A stretch of 64,000 bases of DNA from Metabacillus sediminilitoris. Lineage in GTDB: Bacteria > Bacillota > Bacilli > Bacillales > Bacillaceae. Position 1 is the stretch's first letter. Each line of letters opens with the position of its first letter. Made by a program: the position numbers and the translations under genes. Shown here in pieces: positions 38,751 to 51,021 of this stretch. The DNA lies in contig NZ_CP046266.1 in the NCBI RefSeq assembly GCF_009720625.1, forward strand, positions 4,225,501 through 4,289,500. Direction: 5' to 3'. Under the pieces are notes generated by a model. That model had not been told where the DNA came from. It searched no databases and saw only the letters and a program-made list of their open reading frames with translations.

Positions 38751-38786
38751 TGAGGGGCTGACTTAGTACAAGTGTCAGACCCCTCA
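38751..38786 (-). terminator. Terminator-like hairpin between leuB and leuC
   Basis: On the minus strand TGAGGGG(T)CTGAC (38774-38786) pairs with GTCAGCCCCTCA (38751-38762) with one bulged base and an 11-nt loop, then ATTTTTTC. It looks like a genuine intrinsic terminator but sits inside the ilv-leu operon, 32 nt before leuC. The remaining gap to 38993 shows no gene. Confidence 0.75.
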
Positions 38787-38993
38787 AACTCAATATAGCT
38801 GATCGTATAATTGCCTTTACAACTATAATTGGTCATTATTGGTTAGGACAACTCCATATCATTGGTCAGCCCTTTATACATTTCGATTTATCCATACTTT
38901 ACGGGCCGCCCCCCTTTTTTTCTTAAGCTGCTCGAAAAAGCAAAGAAGATAGGTGAGGATAACTACTCGTAAAGCTTCGATAAGTCTGGCTTT

Positions 38994-40103
38994 TTATGAA
39001 TAAGCTTCCATAATATTTAAAATAGCATGGTCATCCGCTAGTGCATTTTTAATTTCTTCACCAATTTGTTTTGTTGAAATTGCATTTCCATCCTCAGAAA
39101 GATCTGCTGTTCTTTTACCTGAATTTAAAACATTATCAACCGCTTTTTCAATTGCTTTGGCCTCTTCCTCTAATCCGAATGATTGACGAAGCATCGCTGC
39201 TGCTGAAAGAATAGTAGCTATTGGATTCGCAATATTTTTTCCGGCAATATCAGGAGCAGAACCATGAACTGGCTCATATAAATGCAGCCCACTTGAAGAC
39301 AAGCTTGCAGATGATAGCATTCCAAGTGAACCTGTAATCATAGATGCTTCATCACTTAAAATATCGCCAAACATATTTTCAGTCACAATGACATCAAATT
39401 GTTTCGGTGAACGAATAAGCTGCATTGCTGCATTATCAACAAGCATATGCTCTAAAGTGACATCGGGATATCTTGCAGCAACCTCTTCTGCTACTTCCCT
39501 CCATACCCTGCTTGATTCTAATACGTTTGCTTTATCAACTGATGTAACATGTTTACGGCGCTTACTTGCAATTTCGAATGCAGAAACAAGAATTCGTTCG
39601 ATTTCATAACGTTTATATAGTAATGTATCGACTACAGCTTCTTCACCCTCATGAACAATACGCTCACTAGGCTTTCCGAAATATAATCCGCCAGTTAGCT
39701 CCCTAACGATAACAAAATCTACTCCATTAACGTATTCCTTTTTTAAAGGGGAAGAATCTAACAAACTATCAAACGTTTTAATTGGGCGAAGGTTCGCATA
39801 CAAATCAAGTTCTTTACGCAAAGCCAAAAGTCCCCGCTCTGGTCTGAGTTCAACAGGATTCTGATCCCATTTCGGCCCACCGACAGCACCTAAAATAATT
39901 GCATCAGATTTTTTACAAGTAGTAATCGTTTCCTCAGGCAGTGGGTTACCTTTTTGATCTATCGCATCTCCACCGATCAGTCCATAATTAAATTGAAATT
40001 GATGATGAAAATGCTCTGCAATAGCTTTTAATATTTCAACTGTTACATCAACCACTTCTTTACCAATGCCGTCACCCGGTAATAATGCGATTGTTTTTTT
40101 CAT
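38994..40103 (-). CDS. leuB: 3-isopropylmalate dehydrogenase
   Basis: NAD-dependent oxidative decarboxylase giving 2-oxoisocaproate. Signatures are LLPGDGIGKEVVD at the N-terminus, VRELTGGLYFGKP, and NMFGDILSDEASMITGSLGM near residue 245. At 369 residues it is standard. leuA lies 26 nt upstream in the same operon. Confidence 0.98.
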   Translation of the reverse strand: MKKTIALLPGDGIGKEVVDVTVEILKAIAEHFHHQFQFNYGLIGGDAIDQKGNPLPEETITTCKKSDAIILGAVGGPKWDQNPVELRPERGLLALRKELDLYANLRPIKTFDSLLDSSPLKKEYVNGVDFVIVRELTGGLYFGKPSERIVHEGEEAVVDTLLYKRYEIERILVSAFEIASKRRKHVTSVDKANVLESSRVWREVAEEVAARYPDVTLEHMLVDNAAMQLIRSPKQFDVIVTENMFGDILSDEASMITGSLGMLSSASLSSSGLHLYEPVHGSAPDIAGKNIANPIATILSAAAMLRQSFGLEEEAKAIEKAVDNVLNSGKRTADLSEDGNAISTKQIGEEIKNALADDHAILNIMEAYS

Positions 40104-40129
40104 GAATCTATCCCCCTTCTTGTAATGTA

Positions 40130-42734
<2,605 letters not shown>

Positions 42735-42801
42735 TTAGCAGATATTTTACTTTATATATAATCTTTAAACCTGGTTAATTCAGGTAAGATCACTAACATA
42801 T

Positions 42802-43317
42802 TTAAACAATTGATAACGGTACTTCCTTCGCTGTTCTTTGAGTGCCACGAGCAAAGGCTGTTGTACCAGTTCTAGCAATTTCTTTAATGCCATAAGGTTT
42901 TAATAAATCAATTAGAACTTCAATTTTCTCAGATTCACCTGTTACTTGAACGACAACACTTTCGCGGCTAACATCAATGATCGAAGCACGGAATGGTTGA
43001 ATAAGACCTTGAAGCTCTAATCTTGTAGAAGGTGTTGACATTACTTTAATTAACGCAAGCTCTCTTGAAACAATTGACTGTGATGTAATATCAGTTACCT
43101 TTAATACATCTATTTGTTTATTTAATTGCTTTGTAATTTGCTCTACTTCTTTTTCCTCTTGAACATTTACAACAAGTGTCATTCGTGAGACACCTTCTGT
43201 TTCAGAATGTCCTACTGTAATACTTTCAATATTGAAGTGTCTTTTTGAAAATAACCCTGTAATTCGATTTAATACTCCAGTTTGATTAAGAACTGTTAAT
43301 GATAGGATTCTTTTCAT
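42802..43317 (-). CDS. ilvH: Acetolactate synthase small (regulatory) subunit
   Basis: Regulatory partner of IlvB conferring valine feedback; named ilvN or ilvH in Bacillus. The N-terminal ACT domain ([20 protein letters not shown], residues 5-24) is followed by a second ACT-like region. At 171 residues it is of standard length. Its ATG overlaps the ilvB stop in a 4-nt overlap, so the subunits are translationally coupled. Confidence 0.97.
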   Translation of the reverse strand: MKRILSLTVLNQTGVLNRITGLFSKRHFNIESITVGHSETEGVSRMTLVVNVQEEKEVEQITKQLNKQIDVLKVTDITSQSIVSRELALIKVMSTPSTRLELQGLIQPFRASIIDVSRESVVVQVTGESEKIEVLIDLLKPYGIKEIARTGTTAFARGTQRTAKEVPLSIV

Positions 43318-45035
43318 AGCTTTACACCTACCATTTCATGCAATCCTTTTCCAGCAGCAACCATCGGATAAACATTTTCATTCTTACTTACATGGATATC
43401 CAATAATACTGGTTCATTTGAAGTGATAGCTGCTTTTAATTTATCTTCCCAACCTTCACTCTTTTCAATTCGTACACTATTGATTCCGTAAGCTTCTGAT
43501 AATTTCACGAAATCCGGCTGAGTAACAAATTTCGAATGTGAATAACGTTCTTCATAAAATAGTTCCTGCCATTGTCTTACCATTCCTAAAGCACCATTGT
43601 TTAAAATGACAACTTTTATTGGTAAGTTTAATTCGTGAATAACTGAAAGCTCTTGAACAGTCATTTGGAAACCACCATCACCTAAAACGGCTATTACAGT
43701 TGACTCTCGATCTGCTAACTGTGCTCCAATCGCTGCTGGCAAGCCGAATCCCATTGTACCTAAGCCACCTGAAGTTACCCATTTATTCGGATTTTTCAAG
43801 TTGTAATATTGCGCTGCCCACATTTGATGCTGTCCTACATCAGTCGTTACGATCGCATCACCATTAGTCCAATTATGGATAAGCTCTAATACATGTTGTG
43901 GTTTTAATTCTGTATCACTTTCTTTATAAACCAATGGATATTCTTGCTTATTAGAAGCAAGTTGTTCGTTCCATTCCTGGTGATCTCCTTGTTTTCCGTC
44001 CTGTTTTAATAGTTGTTCTAAAACAAGTTTTGCATCACCAACGATAGGAATTTGTGTTGGAACATTTTTACCGATCTCAGCAGGGTCAATATCAATATGT
44101 GCAACTGTTGCTTTTTGTGCAAAGTGTTGTAAATTACCTGTAACTCGGTCATCAAATCTTGCTCCGATACTTATGAGCAAATCACAGTCATAAAGTGCCA
44201 TGTTTGCTGTGTATGTTCCGTGCATTCCAGCCATTCCTAAGAATAAAGAATGATCTGCCGGAAAACCACCTAAACCCAATAATGTGTTCGTAACAGGGAT
44301 TTGTTGTTGTTCTACATATTTCACTAAATTTTCTGATGCATTGGCATGTAATACACCTGCACCAGCTAATATAACTGGTTTTTTTGCTCTACTTACCGCT
44401 TCCACTAATTTGCGAATTTGTAAATAGTTCGGTTCGCTTGTTGGTTGATATCCAGGTAGATTAACTGAAATATCGTAATTAAATTCGCCTTCGATAGTGG
44501 CAATATCTTTTGGAATATCAATTAATACCGGACCTGGTCTACCTGTAGTTGCAATATGAAATGCTTCTTTAATAATTCTAGGAAGTTCACTTATGTTGCG
44601 AACCTGATAGTTATGCTTTGTTATTGGCGTTGTAATCCCTAAAATATCAGCTTCTTGGAAAGCATCCGAACCGATAACAGATGATGCAACCTGACCTGTA
44701 AAGACTACTAATGGTAATGAGTCAATCATTGCGTCAGTTAACCCTGTAACTAAGTTCGTTGCACCTGGTCCAGAAGTTGCGATTACAACACCAGGTTTAC
44801 CAGAGACACGAGCATAACCTTCTGCTGCATGAATACTACCTTGCTCATGTCGAGTTAATACGTGGAACACACCTGAGTCATATAGACTATCGTATATAGG
44901 TAAAACTGCTCCACCTGGATATCCGAATATGACTTCTACTTTTTCCTTTTTAAGTGCTTCTATAAGCATTAAAGATCCTGACATTGTGGCTGTACTATGG
45001 GCAGTTGAGTTATTCAACTGAACATTTGTACTCAT
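43314..45035 (-). CDS. ilvB: Acetolactate synthase large (catalytic) subunit
   Basis: ThDP-dependent enzyme making acetolactate and acetohydroxybutyrate. The catalytic glutamate region is [14 protein letters not shown], and a further signature is [18 protein letters not shown]. The C-terminal ThDP motif is [16 protein letters not shown], ending about 27 residues later at NNGALGMV. At 573 residues it is standard. First gene of the seven-gene ilv-leu operon, controlled by the T-box leader. Confidence 0.98.
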   Translation of the reverse strand: MSTNVQLNNSTAHSTATMSGSLMLIEALKKEKVEVIFGYPGGAVLPIYDSLYDSGVFHVLTRHEQGSIHAAEGYARVSGKPGVVIATSGPGATNLVTGLTDAMIDSLPLVVFTGQVASSVIGSDAFQEADILGITTPITKHNYQVRNISELPRIIKEAFHIATTGRPGPVLIDIPKDIATIEGEFNYDISVNLPGYQPTSEPNYLQIRKLVEAVSRAKKPVILAGAGVLHANASENLVKYVEQQQIPVTNTLLGLGGFPADHSLFLGMAGMHGTYTANMALYDCDLLISIGARFDDRVTGNLQHFAQKATVAHIDIDPAEIGKNVPTQIPIVGDAKLVLEQLLKQDGKQGDHQEWNEQLASNKQEYPLVYKESDTELKPQHVLELIHNWTNGDAIVTTDVGQHQMWAAQYYNLKNPNKWVTSGGLGTMGFGLPAAIGAQLADRESTVIAVLGDGGFQMTVQELSVIHELNLPIKVVILNNGALGMVRQWQELFYEERYSHSKFVTQPDFVKLSEAYGINSVRIEKSEGWEDKLKAAITSNEPVLLDIHVSKNENVYPMVAAGKGLHEMVGVKL

Positions 45036-45107
45036 ATTCTTTCCTCCTTAAGCAGGCTACTTTTGCCTTTATTATTTTTTCATTCATATTAAAAACAGCA
45101 TATAAAA

Positions 45108-45420
45108 AACCTTCCCACCCCTCATAAGACTCCACATAAACCTGTGTGTCAAAGGGGCAAAAAGGTTAATAAACTTTTTCGCGGTACCACCCTTCTTCAT
45201 GATCAAAAACCGATCACCTTACGAACAGATCAACTGTTCACTTTGATAACGAGTACCGAAGAATGGGACTCGGTTAACCTTACTTATGTTTCAGATTAAC
45301 ACTCAGAGGCGAGTTCATCATTTGGAAGTATCACCGGCTTCCAGCTACCCCGGTTCTCTGTAGATACTTTACCAACGACTACTTATCCTCTTCACCGTTT
45401 TACTATATGAAAATTTGTTC
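45108..45420 (-). promoter_or_regulatory. Leucine-specific T-box riboswitch of the ilv-leu operon
   Basis: On the minus strand stem I carries GATGAACTCGCC, giving specifier CTC (45311-45313) for tRNA-Leu(GAG). The conserved T-box GGTGGTACCGCG is at 45180-45191. The terminator pairs AACCTTTTTGCCCC with GGGGTGGGAAGGTT (45108-45167), followed by TTTTTTAT. Uncharged tRNA-Leu favours the antiterminator. The same specifier is known for B. subtilis ilv-leu. Confidence 0.96.
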
Positions 45421-45497
45421 GCCTATATGAAGGCTTTGCTCATAATTTTATGAATTTAATACACTTTTTAAAATGTTCATGTAACTTATTTGAACTT

Positions 45498-45526
45498 ATA
45501 TTACGCTCTAAAAAAGCTAGTGTCAA
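45498..45526 (-). promoter_or_regulatory. Predicted sigma-A promoter of ilv-leu
   Basis: TTGACA (45521-45526), 17-bp spacer, TAATAT (45498-45503) on the minus strand. The transcript would begin about 70 nt before stem I of the T-box. The upstream sequence to 45815 is AT-rich with no gene seen; CodY or TnrA sites are expected but I could not identify one with confidence. Confidence 0.82.
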
Positions 45527-45819
45527 CAGTGTTTTACGAATTATTAGATAATTTAGATTTTACCGATAATATTGAATCCGCTTTCATCGTTGGTATTATT
45601 GGAAAAGTATTTTAAAAATTTTTTTGAATAAAATGAAAAATCCGCAAATGTGGAGGCACATTTATCTCATTTATTTTTGGGGGTTATAAACAAAGGGAGA
45701 ATTTTAGTTAACAACCGCTAACTCATCGTACTGGTTATATTACATGATCGACTTAGCAAAATGTACTAATATGTAAGAAAACCTTCCATATTTTTTAAAA
45801 GATACCTATTCATTATTTT

Positions 45820-45860
45820 TAAAAATAAAAATAAACCTTTCATGTCTTCATGAAAGGTTT
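45820..45860 (-). terminator. Terminator of the tRNA-Arg gene
   Basis: AAACCTTTCATG-AAGA-CATGAAAGGTTT is a perfect 12-bp stem with a tetraloop, followed by ATTTTTATTTTT on the minus strand. Confidence 0.95.
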
Positions 45861-45876
45861 AGTATGTATAATGTAA

Positions 45877-45953
<77 letters not shown>

Positions 45954-46071
45954 ATAATATAGATAATATAAATTATCAGCGATAATTAACATTATATTTA
46001 GATTGTCAGTGAATGTCAATAACCTTTTATTTTTTTTGTAAGCAGAGGGAAATTTTCTCCCTCTACTGCAT

Positions 46072-46584
46072 TTACGTTAATGTAAATTGCTCTGACATAT
46101 CTTCAATCATTTTTCCATTTACGTCATAAAACATGATATTTGCCTTGGTTCCAACTACTTCTAGTATAACATATGTTTTCTGTTTTCGCAGTACGGGCAG
46201 TCTGATACTTCCTGGATTGATAAATAGAATTTCATCTATTAATTCCGCCCCTGCAATGTGTGAGTGCCCATAACAGGCAATTTTTGCATTTAGTTCTAAA
46301 GCTCTGTACTTCAAATTCATCAAAGTTGATTTTACATTATATAAATGACCATGTGTTAAATACAAGCTAATCCCACTTACATCTATAAGTAGTTCATTAG
46401 GTAAGTCTGATCCAAAGTCGCAATTTCCTTTTACACCTTGAAATGATTTTAACTCAGTACTTTTTGCCGATAATTCGGAATCACCACAATGAAACATGAA
46501 TTCCACTTCATTTTTATGGCGATTCACAATATCTGCAATTTCCTTTGTTAAACCATGGCTATCACTCATTATTAATACTTTCAT
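46072..46584 (-). CDS. ysnB: YsnB, YfcE/MJ0936-type metallophosphoesterase
   Basis: Small calcineurin-like phosphoesterase of 170 residues. Metal-binding motifs are all visible: MSDSHGL near the N-terminus (residues 6-12), FHCGDSEL, VKGNCDFG, LTHGHLYNV and CYGHSHIAGAE. Its physiological substrate is not established. It follows rdgB with a 17-nt gap, forming part of gerM-rph-rdgB-ysnB. Confidence 0.94.
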   Translation of the reverse strand: MKVLIMSDSHGLTKEIADIVNRHKNEVEFMFHCGDSELSAKSTELKSFQGVKGNCDFGSDLPNELLIDVSGISLYLTHGHLYNVKSTLMNLKYRALELNAKIACYGHSHIAGAELIDEILFINPGSIRLPVLRKQKTYVILEVVGTKANIMFYDVNGKMIEDMSEQFTLT

Positions 46585-46601
46585 GAATACGCCGCCCTAC
46601 A

Positions 46602-47195
46602 TTATGATTCTGTAATGACATCAATTAATTTTTTTAATGCATTTGCACGATGACTAATTTTGTTCTTTTCTTCTTTTGATAATTGTGCCATTGTTTTATG
46701 TAAATCACGAACAATAAAAATCGGGTCATACCCAAAGCCATTTTCCCCAATCGGTTCATGTGCGATAAATCCTTCACAAGTACCGACAACTGTTTTTGTC
46801 ATTTGTCCTGGTCTGGAATACGCAAGTGCACAAGCAAATCTTGCTGAACGATCTTCTAATGCTTCTACAGCTGCTAATTCTTCTAGCACCTTCTCCATAT
46901 TTGCTTCATCATTTTTATCCAGACCGGCGTAGCGTGCTGAATAAATTCCCGGTTTTCCACCTAGGTGATCAATCATTAATCCGGAGTCATCGGCAATTGT
47001 TACACGATTATAAGCTTTTGCAATTGCTTCCGCTTTTAAAATCGCGTTTTCTTCAAACGTAGTCCCTGTTTCTTCTACATCAATTGAAAGCGGATAATCT
47101 AACAAAGATTGAACTCGAAAACCCATTGGCTTTAAAAGTGATTCAAATTCCTTCACTTTCCCTTGATTTTTTGTTGCAATAATAATTTCTCTCAT
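46602..47195 (-). CDS. rdgB: XTP/dITP diphosphatase (RdgB/HAM1; YsnA)
   Basis: Removes non-canonical purine nucleotides (ITP, dITP, XTP) from the pool. The N-terminal signature [16 protein letters not shown], the metal motif [18 protein letters not shown] and the SHRANAL C-terminal motif are all present. At 197 residues it has normal length. The start overlaps the rph stop by 4 nt, indicating coupling. Confidence 0.97.
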   Translation of the reverse strand: MREIIIATKNQGKVKEFESLLKPMGFRVQSLLDYPLSIDVEETGTTFEENAILKAEAIAKAYNRVTIADDSGLMIDHLGGKPGIYSARYAGLDKNDEANMEKVLEELAAVEALEDRSARFACALAYSRPGQMTKTVVGTCEGFIAHEPIGENGFGYDPIFIVRDLHKTMAQLSKEEKNKISHRANALKKLIDVITES

Positions 47196-47959
47196 TTAAG
47201 TTCAACCTGCTTTGTCAAATTGTCTGTCACAATGAGTGATAGATCTCCTAATGCTTCTTTTTGATATTCAATTAGTGTTTGAATGCCTTGCTCCGCTAGA
47301 TCAAGCATACTATTTAATTGACTTCTTGAGAATGTAGCTTCTTCACCAGTTCCTTGTATTTCAACAAGGCTGCCTTTTGATGTCATAATTACATTCATAT
47401 CAACTTGTGCACTTGAGTCTTCTAAATAATTCAAATCTAAAATCTCGCCGTGCTCTGCATCAACACCGACAGATACAGCTGCAAGAAAATCTGTAATCGG
47501 GAGAGCTTTAATTTTCCCTTCATTCAATAGTTTGCCCAGCGCAACGGTCATTGCTACAAACGCACCTGTAATAGATGCTGTTCTTGTCCCTCCGTCAGCT
47601 TGAATAACATCACAATCGATCCATATTGTTCTTTCTCCTAATGCTTTTAGATCTACAACAGCGCGTAATGCTCTGCCAATTAATCGTTGTATTTCCATCG
47701 TACGTCCGCTTATTTTCCCTTTTGATGATTCTCTAATTGTTCGCTGCTCAGTTGCTCTAGGAAGCATAGAATATTCTGCAGTAATCCAGCCCTTTCCTTC
47801 ACCACGCATAAAAGGCGGTACTCTATCTTCTATACTCGCGTTACAAATCACCTTAGTATTTCCGACACTAATCAATACGGAGCCTTCAGGATGAATGACA
47901 AAGTCATTTACAATATCTACTTTTCTTAATTGATCTACTTTACGACCATCATGTCTCAT
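47192..47959 (-). CDS. rph: Ribonuclease PH
   Basis: Phosphate-dependent 3'-5' exoribonuclease trimming tRNA precursors. The typical N-terminus [12 protein letters not shown] and motifs [15 protein letters not shown] and [18 protein letters not shown] are present. The start at 47959 was chosen because it gives the family N-terminus with GGAGGGA upstream. The 26-codon longer reading runs back through the gerM terminator hairpin. The length is 255 residues. Confidence 0.97.
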   Translation of the reverse strand: MRHDGRKVDQLRKVDIVNDFVIHPEGSVLISVGNTKVICNASIEDRVPPFMRGEGKGWITAEYSMLPRATEQRTIRESSKGKISGRTMEIQRLIGRALRAVVDLKALGERTIWIDCDVIQADGGTRTASITGAFVAMTVALGKLLNEGKIKALPITDFLAAVSVGVDAEHGEILDLNYLEDSSAQVDMNVIMTSKGSLVEIQGTGEEATFSRSQLNSMLDLAEQGIQTLIEYQKEALGDLSLIVTDNLTKQVELK

Positions 47960-48013
47960 TTTTACATTCCCTCCAATGAAAGATCCTACACTTTTTATGT
48001 ATAAACAATAAAG

Positions 48014-48041
48014 AAGAGGTTGCTTAGATAAGCACACCTCT
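48014..48041 (-). terminator. Hairpin between gerM and rph
   Basis: AGAGGTGTGCTTA pairs with TAAGCAACCTCT around a 2-nt loop, with a weak T-rich tail on the minus strand. It probably reduces read-through from the sporulation gene gerM into rph. Confidence 0.7.
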
Positions 48042-48076
48042 CTTTACCCTATTTATAGTATATCAAAAACTAGTGA

Positions 48077-49147
48077 TTAAAAACTACCGGTGTTTACTTT
48101 GGCTGGCCTCGTTACGGGTTCTGTTAATTTTTCTCCATTTTCTTTTAACAAATCCGCTTTCCCTTTAACTGTAACAGCCACACTTTCGATTCCTTTTTGT
48201 TCAGTTAACGTTAGGACAAGTGATTGAAGTGCTTGAGATGATATGATTTTTTGTTCTTCATCAAGGCTTCCGTAGATCGCTTCATTAAAATCTAATGTGA
48301 CTTTTCCATCTTCATATTTTGGAGCACTTAGTAATTCAACCTCATTTTGGAAACCACTTAGCAGTCCTGTAGATAGATTAGGTCCCTTAGCTAATTCTTC
48401 AACTGCTGACACAATTGGATCTGTTTCTGTATTGCTAACACGCTTTGTCACTGGAACATAATACTGTTGTCCATCTGAATCTGCCATGTAGTAAACCGTT
48501 AATGGATGTGTATTTGTTATATCGACTACATCACTAGAATCATGATTTATACCAATCTCTCTACTAACACCGTCTTGAATTGGTGTACCATTAACAGGCA
48601 TTTCCTTTTGTTCATGCCCATTCACCCATATTTTCACCGTTTTAACGGTATCAAACTGCGTGAGTGTCCACGTAATCGCTTGTAAAATCCTGGCCTCGTC
48701 TTCTTTTTTATAGGTATTAAATTCCTTAGAAAAATCTGCAATTGCAACACCATCTTTAATGTCGACTCCTAATACTTGTGTGTCTGGAGGCAGAACTGCT
48801 CGAAACCCGTTTGGAAGCATATTCGAAATAGGTCCACCCTCTACTAAGTATTCTAATGCTTGTTTTGCTACACTTTTCGTTTCTGGAAGAGTCACTGCAT
48901 ATGGAACAACAAATCCATTTTTATCAATTAAAAATAATTGATTTGTTACCTTCTCAGCTGCTTCTTCACCTTTTACGTCTCCCTCTTGTCCTTCCGATTG
49001 CAGTTGTTCTACATCTTCTGTTAATGTCACATCTTGTGGTGGATCAATCTCTTTTTTTGCTTGGTCCGCATTGAATAAACCACAACCAGAGAGTAACATG
49101 GATGACGCAATGACTGTGATTGCTATCTGTTTGTTGTATTTAGACAT
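48077..49147 (-). CDS. gerM: GerM, sporulation/germination lipoprotein
   Basis: Lipoprotein needed in B. subtilis for normal sporulation and germination, with a proposed role in cortex or septal assembly. A lipoprotein signal peptide ends in the lipobox LLSGC, so the mature protein starts at C22. Two GerMN-type domains follow: about residues 75-190 (LEYLVEGG, LPPDTQVLGVDIKDG) and 215-330 (VEELAKGPN, NEVELLSAPKYEDG). At 356 residues it is typical. Long palindromic repeats fill its upstream region, so its promoter must lie close to the start. Confidence 0.93.
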   Translation of the reverse strand: MSKYNKQIAITVIASSMLLSGCGLFNADQAKKEIDPPQDVTLTEDVEQLQSEGQEGDVKGEEAAEKVTNQLFLIDKNGFVVPYAVTLPETKSVAKQALEYLVEGGPISNMLPNGFRAVLPPDTQVLGVDIKDGVAIADFSKEFNTYKKEDEARILQAITWTLTQFDTVKTVKIWVNGHEQKEMPVNGTPIQDGVSREIGINHDSSDVVDITNTHPLTVYYMADSDGQQYYVPVTKRVSNTETDPIVSAVEELAKGPNLSTGLLSGFQNEVELLSAPKYEDGKVTLDFNEAIYGSLDEEQKIISSQALQSLVLTLTEQKGIESVAVTVKGKADLLKENGEKLTEPVTRPAKVNTGSF

Positions 49148-49230
49148 TAAAATCCCTCCAAAGGCAGTTTGTACTACTATGTATACGAGCTATGAATCGT
49201 TTTAGACCGATTTTTTGTACAAACTTTTAT

Positions 49231-49356
49231 CGAAAAGCGGAAACGCCTGTTTAGCCCCGACAAGCATAAGACGATTAGGAATAGAAGGTGTGCACTTTAC
49301 CTTCAATTCCTAATTGGCTTATGACCTCGAGGGGCTAGGCGTTGCAGCTAGACAAT
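49231..49356. repeat. Long palindromic intergenic repeat, copy 1
   Basis: A roughly 125-bp imperfect inverted repeat. Outer arm GCGGAAACGCC/AGCCCCGACAAGCATAAG faces CTTATGACCTCGAGGGGCTAGGCGTTGCAGC. The central arm GATTAGGAAT (49273-49282) faces ATTCCTAAT (49306-49314), and AGAAGGT faces ACCTTC at the tip. It is a direct repeat of copy 2. No open reading frame lies within. Confidence 0.93.
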
Positions 49357-49481
49357 CCGAAAAGCGGAAACGCCTTGTTCAGCCCCGACAGGCATAAGCC
49401 GCACCATAATAGAAGGTTTTCTTTACCTTCAATTATGGTGTGGCTTATGACCCCGAGGGGCTAGGCGTTGCAGCTAGACAA
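49357..49481. repeat. Long palindromic intergenic repeat, copy 2
   Basis: Same orientation and block order as copy 1, immediately adjoining it. Outer blocks are nearly identical but the central arm is GCACCATAAT (49401-49410) facing ATTATGGTG (49432-49440). It therefore differs from copy 1 while staying self-complementary. Confidence 0.93.
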
Positions 49482-49515
49482 TGAAAAGCGGAAATGCCTG
49501 TTTAGCTCCGAAGGT
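49482..49515. repeat. Truncated third copy of the palindromic repeat
   Basis: TGAAAAGCGGAAATGCCTG and TTTAGCTCCGA reproduce the left end of copies 1 and 2, then similarity stops. The remaining sequence to 49550 shows no feature. Confidence 0.85.
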
Positions 49516-49550
49516 TAAAACTTTTTTCCAGACCTATAACTTCTTATATG

Positions 49551-49586
49551 AATAAAAAAAACACAATGCCCACTGACACTGTGTTT
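49551..49586 (-). terminator. Terminator after racE
   Basis: AAACACA and TGTGTTT arms around a partly paired loop, with TTTTTTTT following on the minus strand. Confidence 0.85.
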
Positions 49587-49598
49587 GAATTGTTCGTT

Positions 49599-50420
49599 TT
49601 ATAATTTTACATTTTCAATATTATCTAATGAAATGGATCTAACATTTTCAATTGGATGCTCAAACCATTTAGATGCAATTTTTTCAAATAACTGCTGTGA
49701 ACCTGTTGTTAAAAATACATGCTTTTTCTTTCCAGAGGATTGGTTTAAAGCTTTTTTATAAGATAGAATTGTACTAACCTCTCTAGCCGTTTCATCACCA
49801 GAGCAAATAATATTCACTGCTTGTCCCATATACTCCTCAATTTGTGTCTGTAGAATTGGATAATGCGTGCAGCCGAGAATTAAAGTATCTATGGTAGAAT
49901 CTTTTAAAGGCTCTAATGATTCTTCAACAATTCGTTTCGCTTCTACTCCATCAAATTCGCCACTTTCAACTAATGGGACAAATTTCGGACATGCTAAGCC
50001 CTCAACTGTTAAACTATTATTTAATGTTTTTAATGCAGTCTCATATGCAGCACTCTTTATCGTATTAATCGTCCCAATAACACCAATATGGTCGTTATTT
50101 GTTACTTTAATAGCAGTTCGAGCTCCAGGAAAGATGACTCCAATAACAGGTATATCAATTTTTTCTTGAATTTCTTGTAAAGCAATTGCTGTAGCCGTAT
50201 TGCATGCAATGACTAGCATTTTGATATGATGATTTTCTAATAAGTAATTCGTCATCTCCCATGTGAAACGAAGAACCTCTTCAGCAGGTCTAGGTCCATA
50301 CGGACAACGTGCTGTATCACCTAAGTATATAATTTCTTCTTTTGGTAATTGTCTCATGATTTCTTTTGCAACAGTTAATCCGCCTACTCCAGAATCAATG
50401 ACACCGATTGGACTTTTCAA
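49599..50420 (-). CDS. racE: Glutamate racemase
   Basis: Cofactor-independent racemase supplying D-glutamate for peptidoglycan (also murI). The two catalytic cysteines are in [12 protein letters not shown] (near residue 74) and [11 protein letters not shown] (near 185). The N-terminal [16 protein letters not shown] is typical. At 273 residues it has normal length. In B. subtilis a MarR-type gene (ysmB) is recalled between racE and gerE; here only a 225-bp gap is present. Confidence 0.97.
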   Translation of the reverse strand: MKSPIGVIDSGVGGLTVAKEIMRQLPKEEIIYLGDTARCPYGPRPAEEVLRFTWEMTNYLLENHHIKMLVIACNTATAIALQEIQEKIDIPVIGVIFPGARTAIKVTNNDHIGVIGTINTIKSAAYETALKTLNNSLTVEGLACPKFVPLVESGEFDGVEAKRIVEESLEPLKDSTIDTLILGCTHYPILQTQIEEYMGQAVNIICSGDETAREVSTILSYKKALNQSSGKKKHVFLTTGSQQLFEKIASKWFEHPIENVRSISLDNIENVKL

Positions 50421-50604
50421 TTAATTTCCCTCATTCTTCTCTCATTTCATGTTGACACTTAAACTAACAACCTTAAAGCATATATTATATATTTATTCGT
50501 ATATCACTACATTCTTTTGGGTCATTTACGCAATAACATATCATATTTTCCACGTTTTTATCAAAAAATGCAAGTTACATATTTATTTATTGGCTTCCAA
50601 ATGA

Positions 50605-50640
50605 TAATAACCGGCTTCCTTACTTAAAAGGCTAGCCGGT
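50605..50640 (-). terminator. Terminator after gerE
   Basis: ACCGGCT pairs with AGCCGGT, extended by CCTT/AAGG pairs near the loop, followed by TTATTATC on the minus strand. Confidence 0.82.
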
Positions 50641-50645
50641 ATTAA

Positions 50646-50870
50646 TTAGAGCTCTAGTTCACCCATTCGAAGGAGCTCAACAACTGCTTGAGAACGTCCC
50701 TTAACACCAAGCTTTTGCATCGCATTCGAGATATGGTTTCGAACCGTTTTTTCGCTTATGAAGAGCTCGCTAGCAATCTCTTTTGTGGTTTTATCTTGAA
50801 CTAACAATTCGAATACTTCTCTCTCTCTTTTCGTGAGTAGTGGCTTTGATTGAAACTCTTTCTCTTTCAA
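50646..50870 (-). CDS. gerE: GerE, late mother-cell LuxR-type regulator
   Basis: Small DNA-binding protein controlling late spore coat genes with sigma-K. Its 74 residues are essentially one LuxR-type helix-turn-helix ([20 protein letters not shown], residues 12-31; recognition region [18 protein letters not shown]). The start is TTG at 50870 with AAGGAGGG 9 nt upstream. It is preceded by a predicted sigma-K promoter and ended by its own terminator, so it is monocistronic. Confidence 0.97.
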   Translation of the reverse strand: MKEKEFQSKPLLTKREREVFELLVQDKTTKEIASELFISEKTVRNHISNAMQKLGVKGRSQAVVELLRMGELEL

Positions 50871-50934
50871 GTATTGTAACCCTCCTTGCTAAGGTGAGAG
50901 CTGGTCTAACGTGTGGGTATATATTTAGTCAACA

Positions 50935-50963
50935 TATATTATGTGGTACATAGAAACTCTGTG
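50935..50963 (-). promoter_or_regulatory. Predicted sigma-K promoter of gerE
   Basis: CACA (50960-50963), 16 bp, CATAATATA (50935-50943) on the minus strand fits the sigma-K consensus (mACm, 16-17 bp, CATAnnnTA) completely. It lies 65 bp upstream of the gerE start; B. subtilis gerE is a sigma-K gene. Confidence 0.75.
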
Positions 50964-51021
50964 ACAGAAAGATGATAAAATAGTAAGTTTTATAAGCGTC
51001 TAATTTTCGGAGCTATTTGTT

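Noticed and set aside
47960..48037. N-terminal extension of rph
   Set aside because: It reads across the hairpin following gerM and adds residues not found in RNase PH; the start MRHDGR is canonical.
49148..49200. Sigma-E promoter for gerM
   Set aside because: A TATACATA resembles a -10 element, but no -35 match at 14-15 bp spacing was found, so it is not reported as a feature.
49231..49515. CRISPR-like array
   Set aside because: Only two full units and a fragment, each a long hairpin of about 125 bp with no short repeat-spacer alternation and no cas genes nearby.
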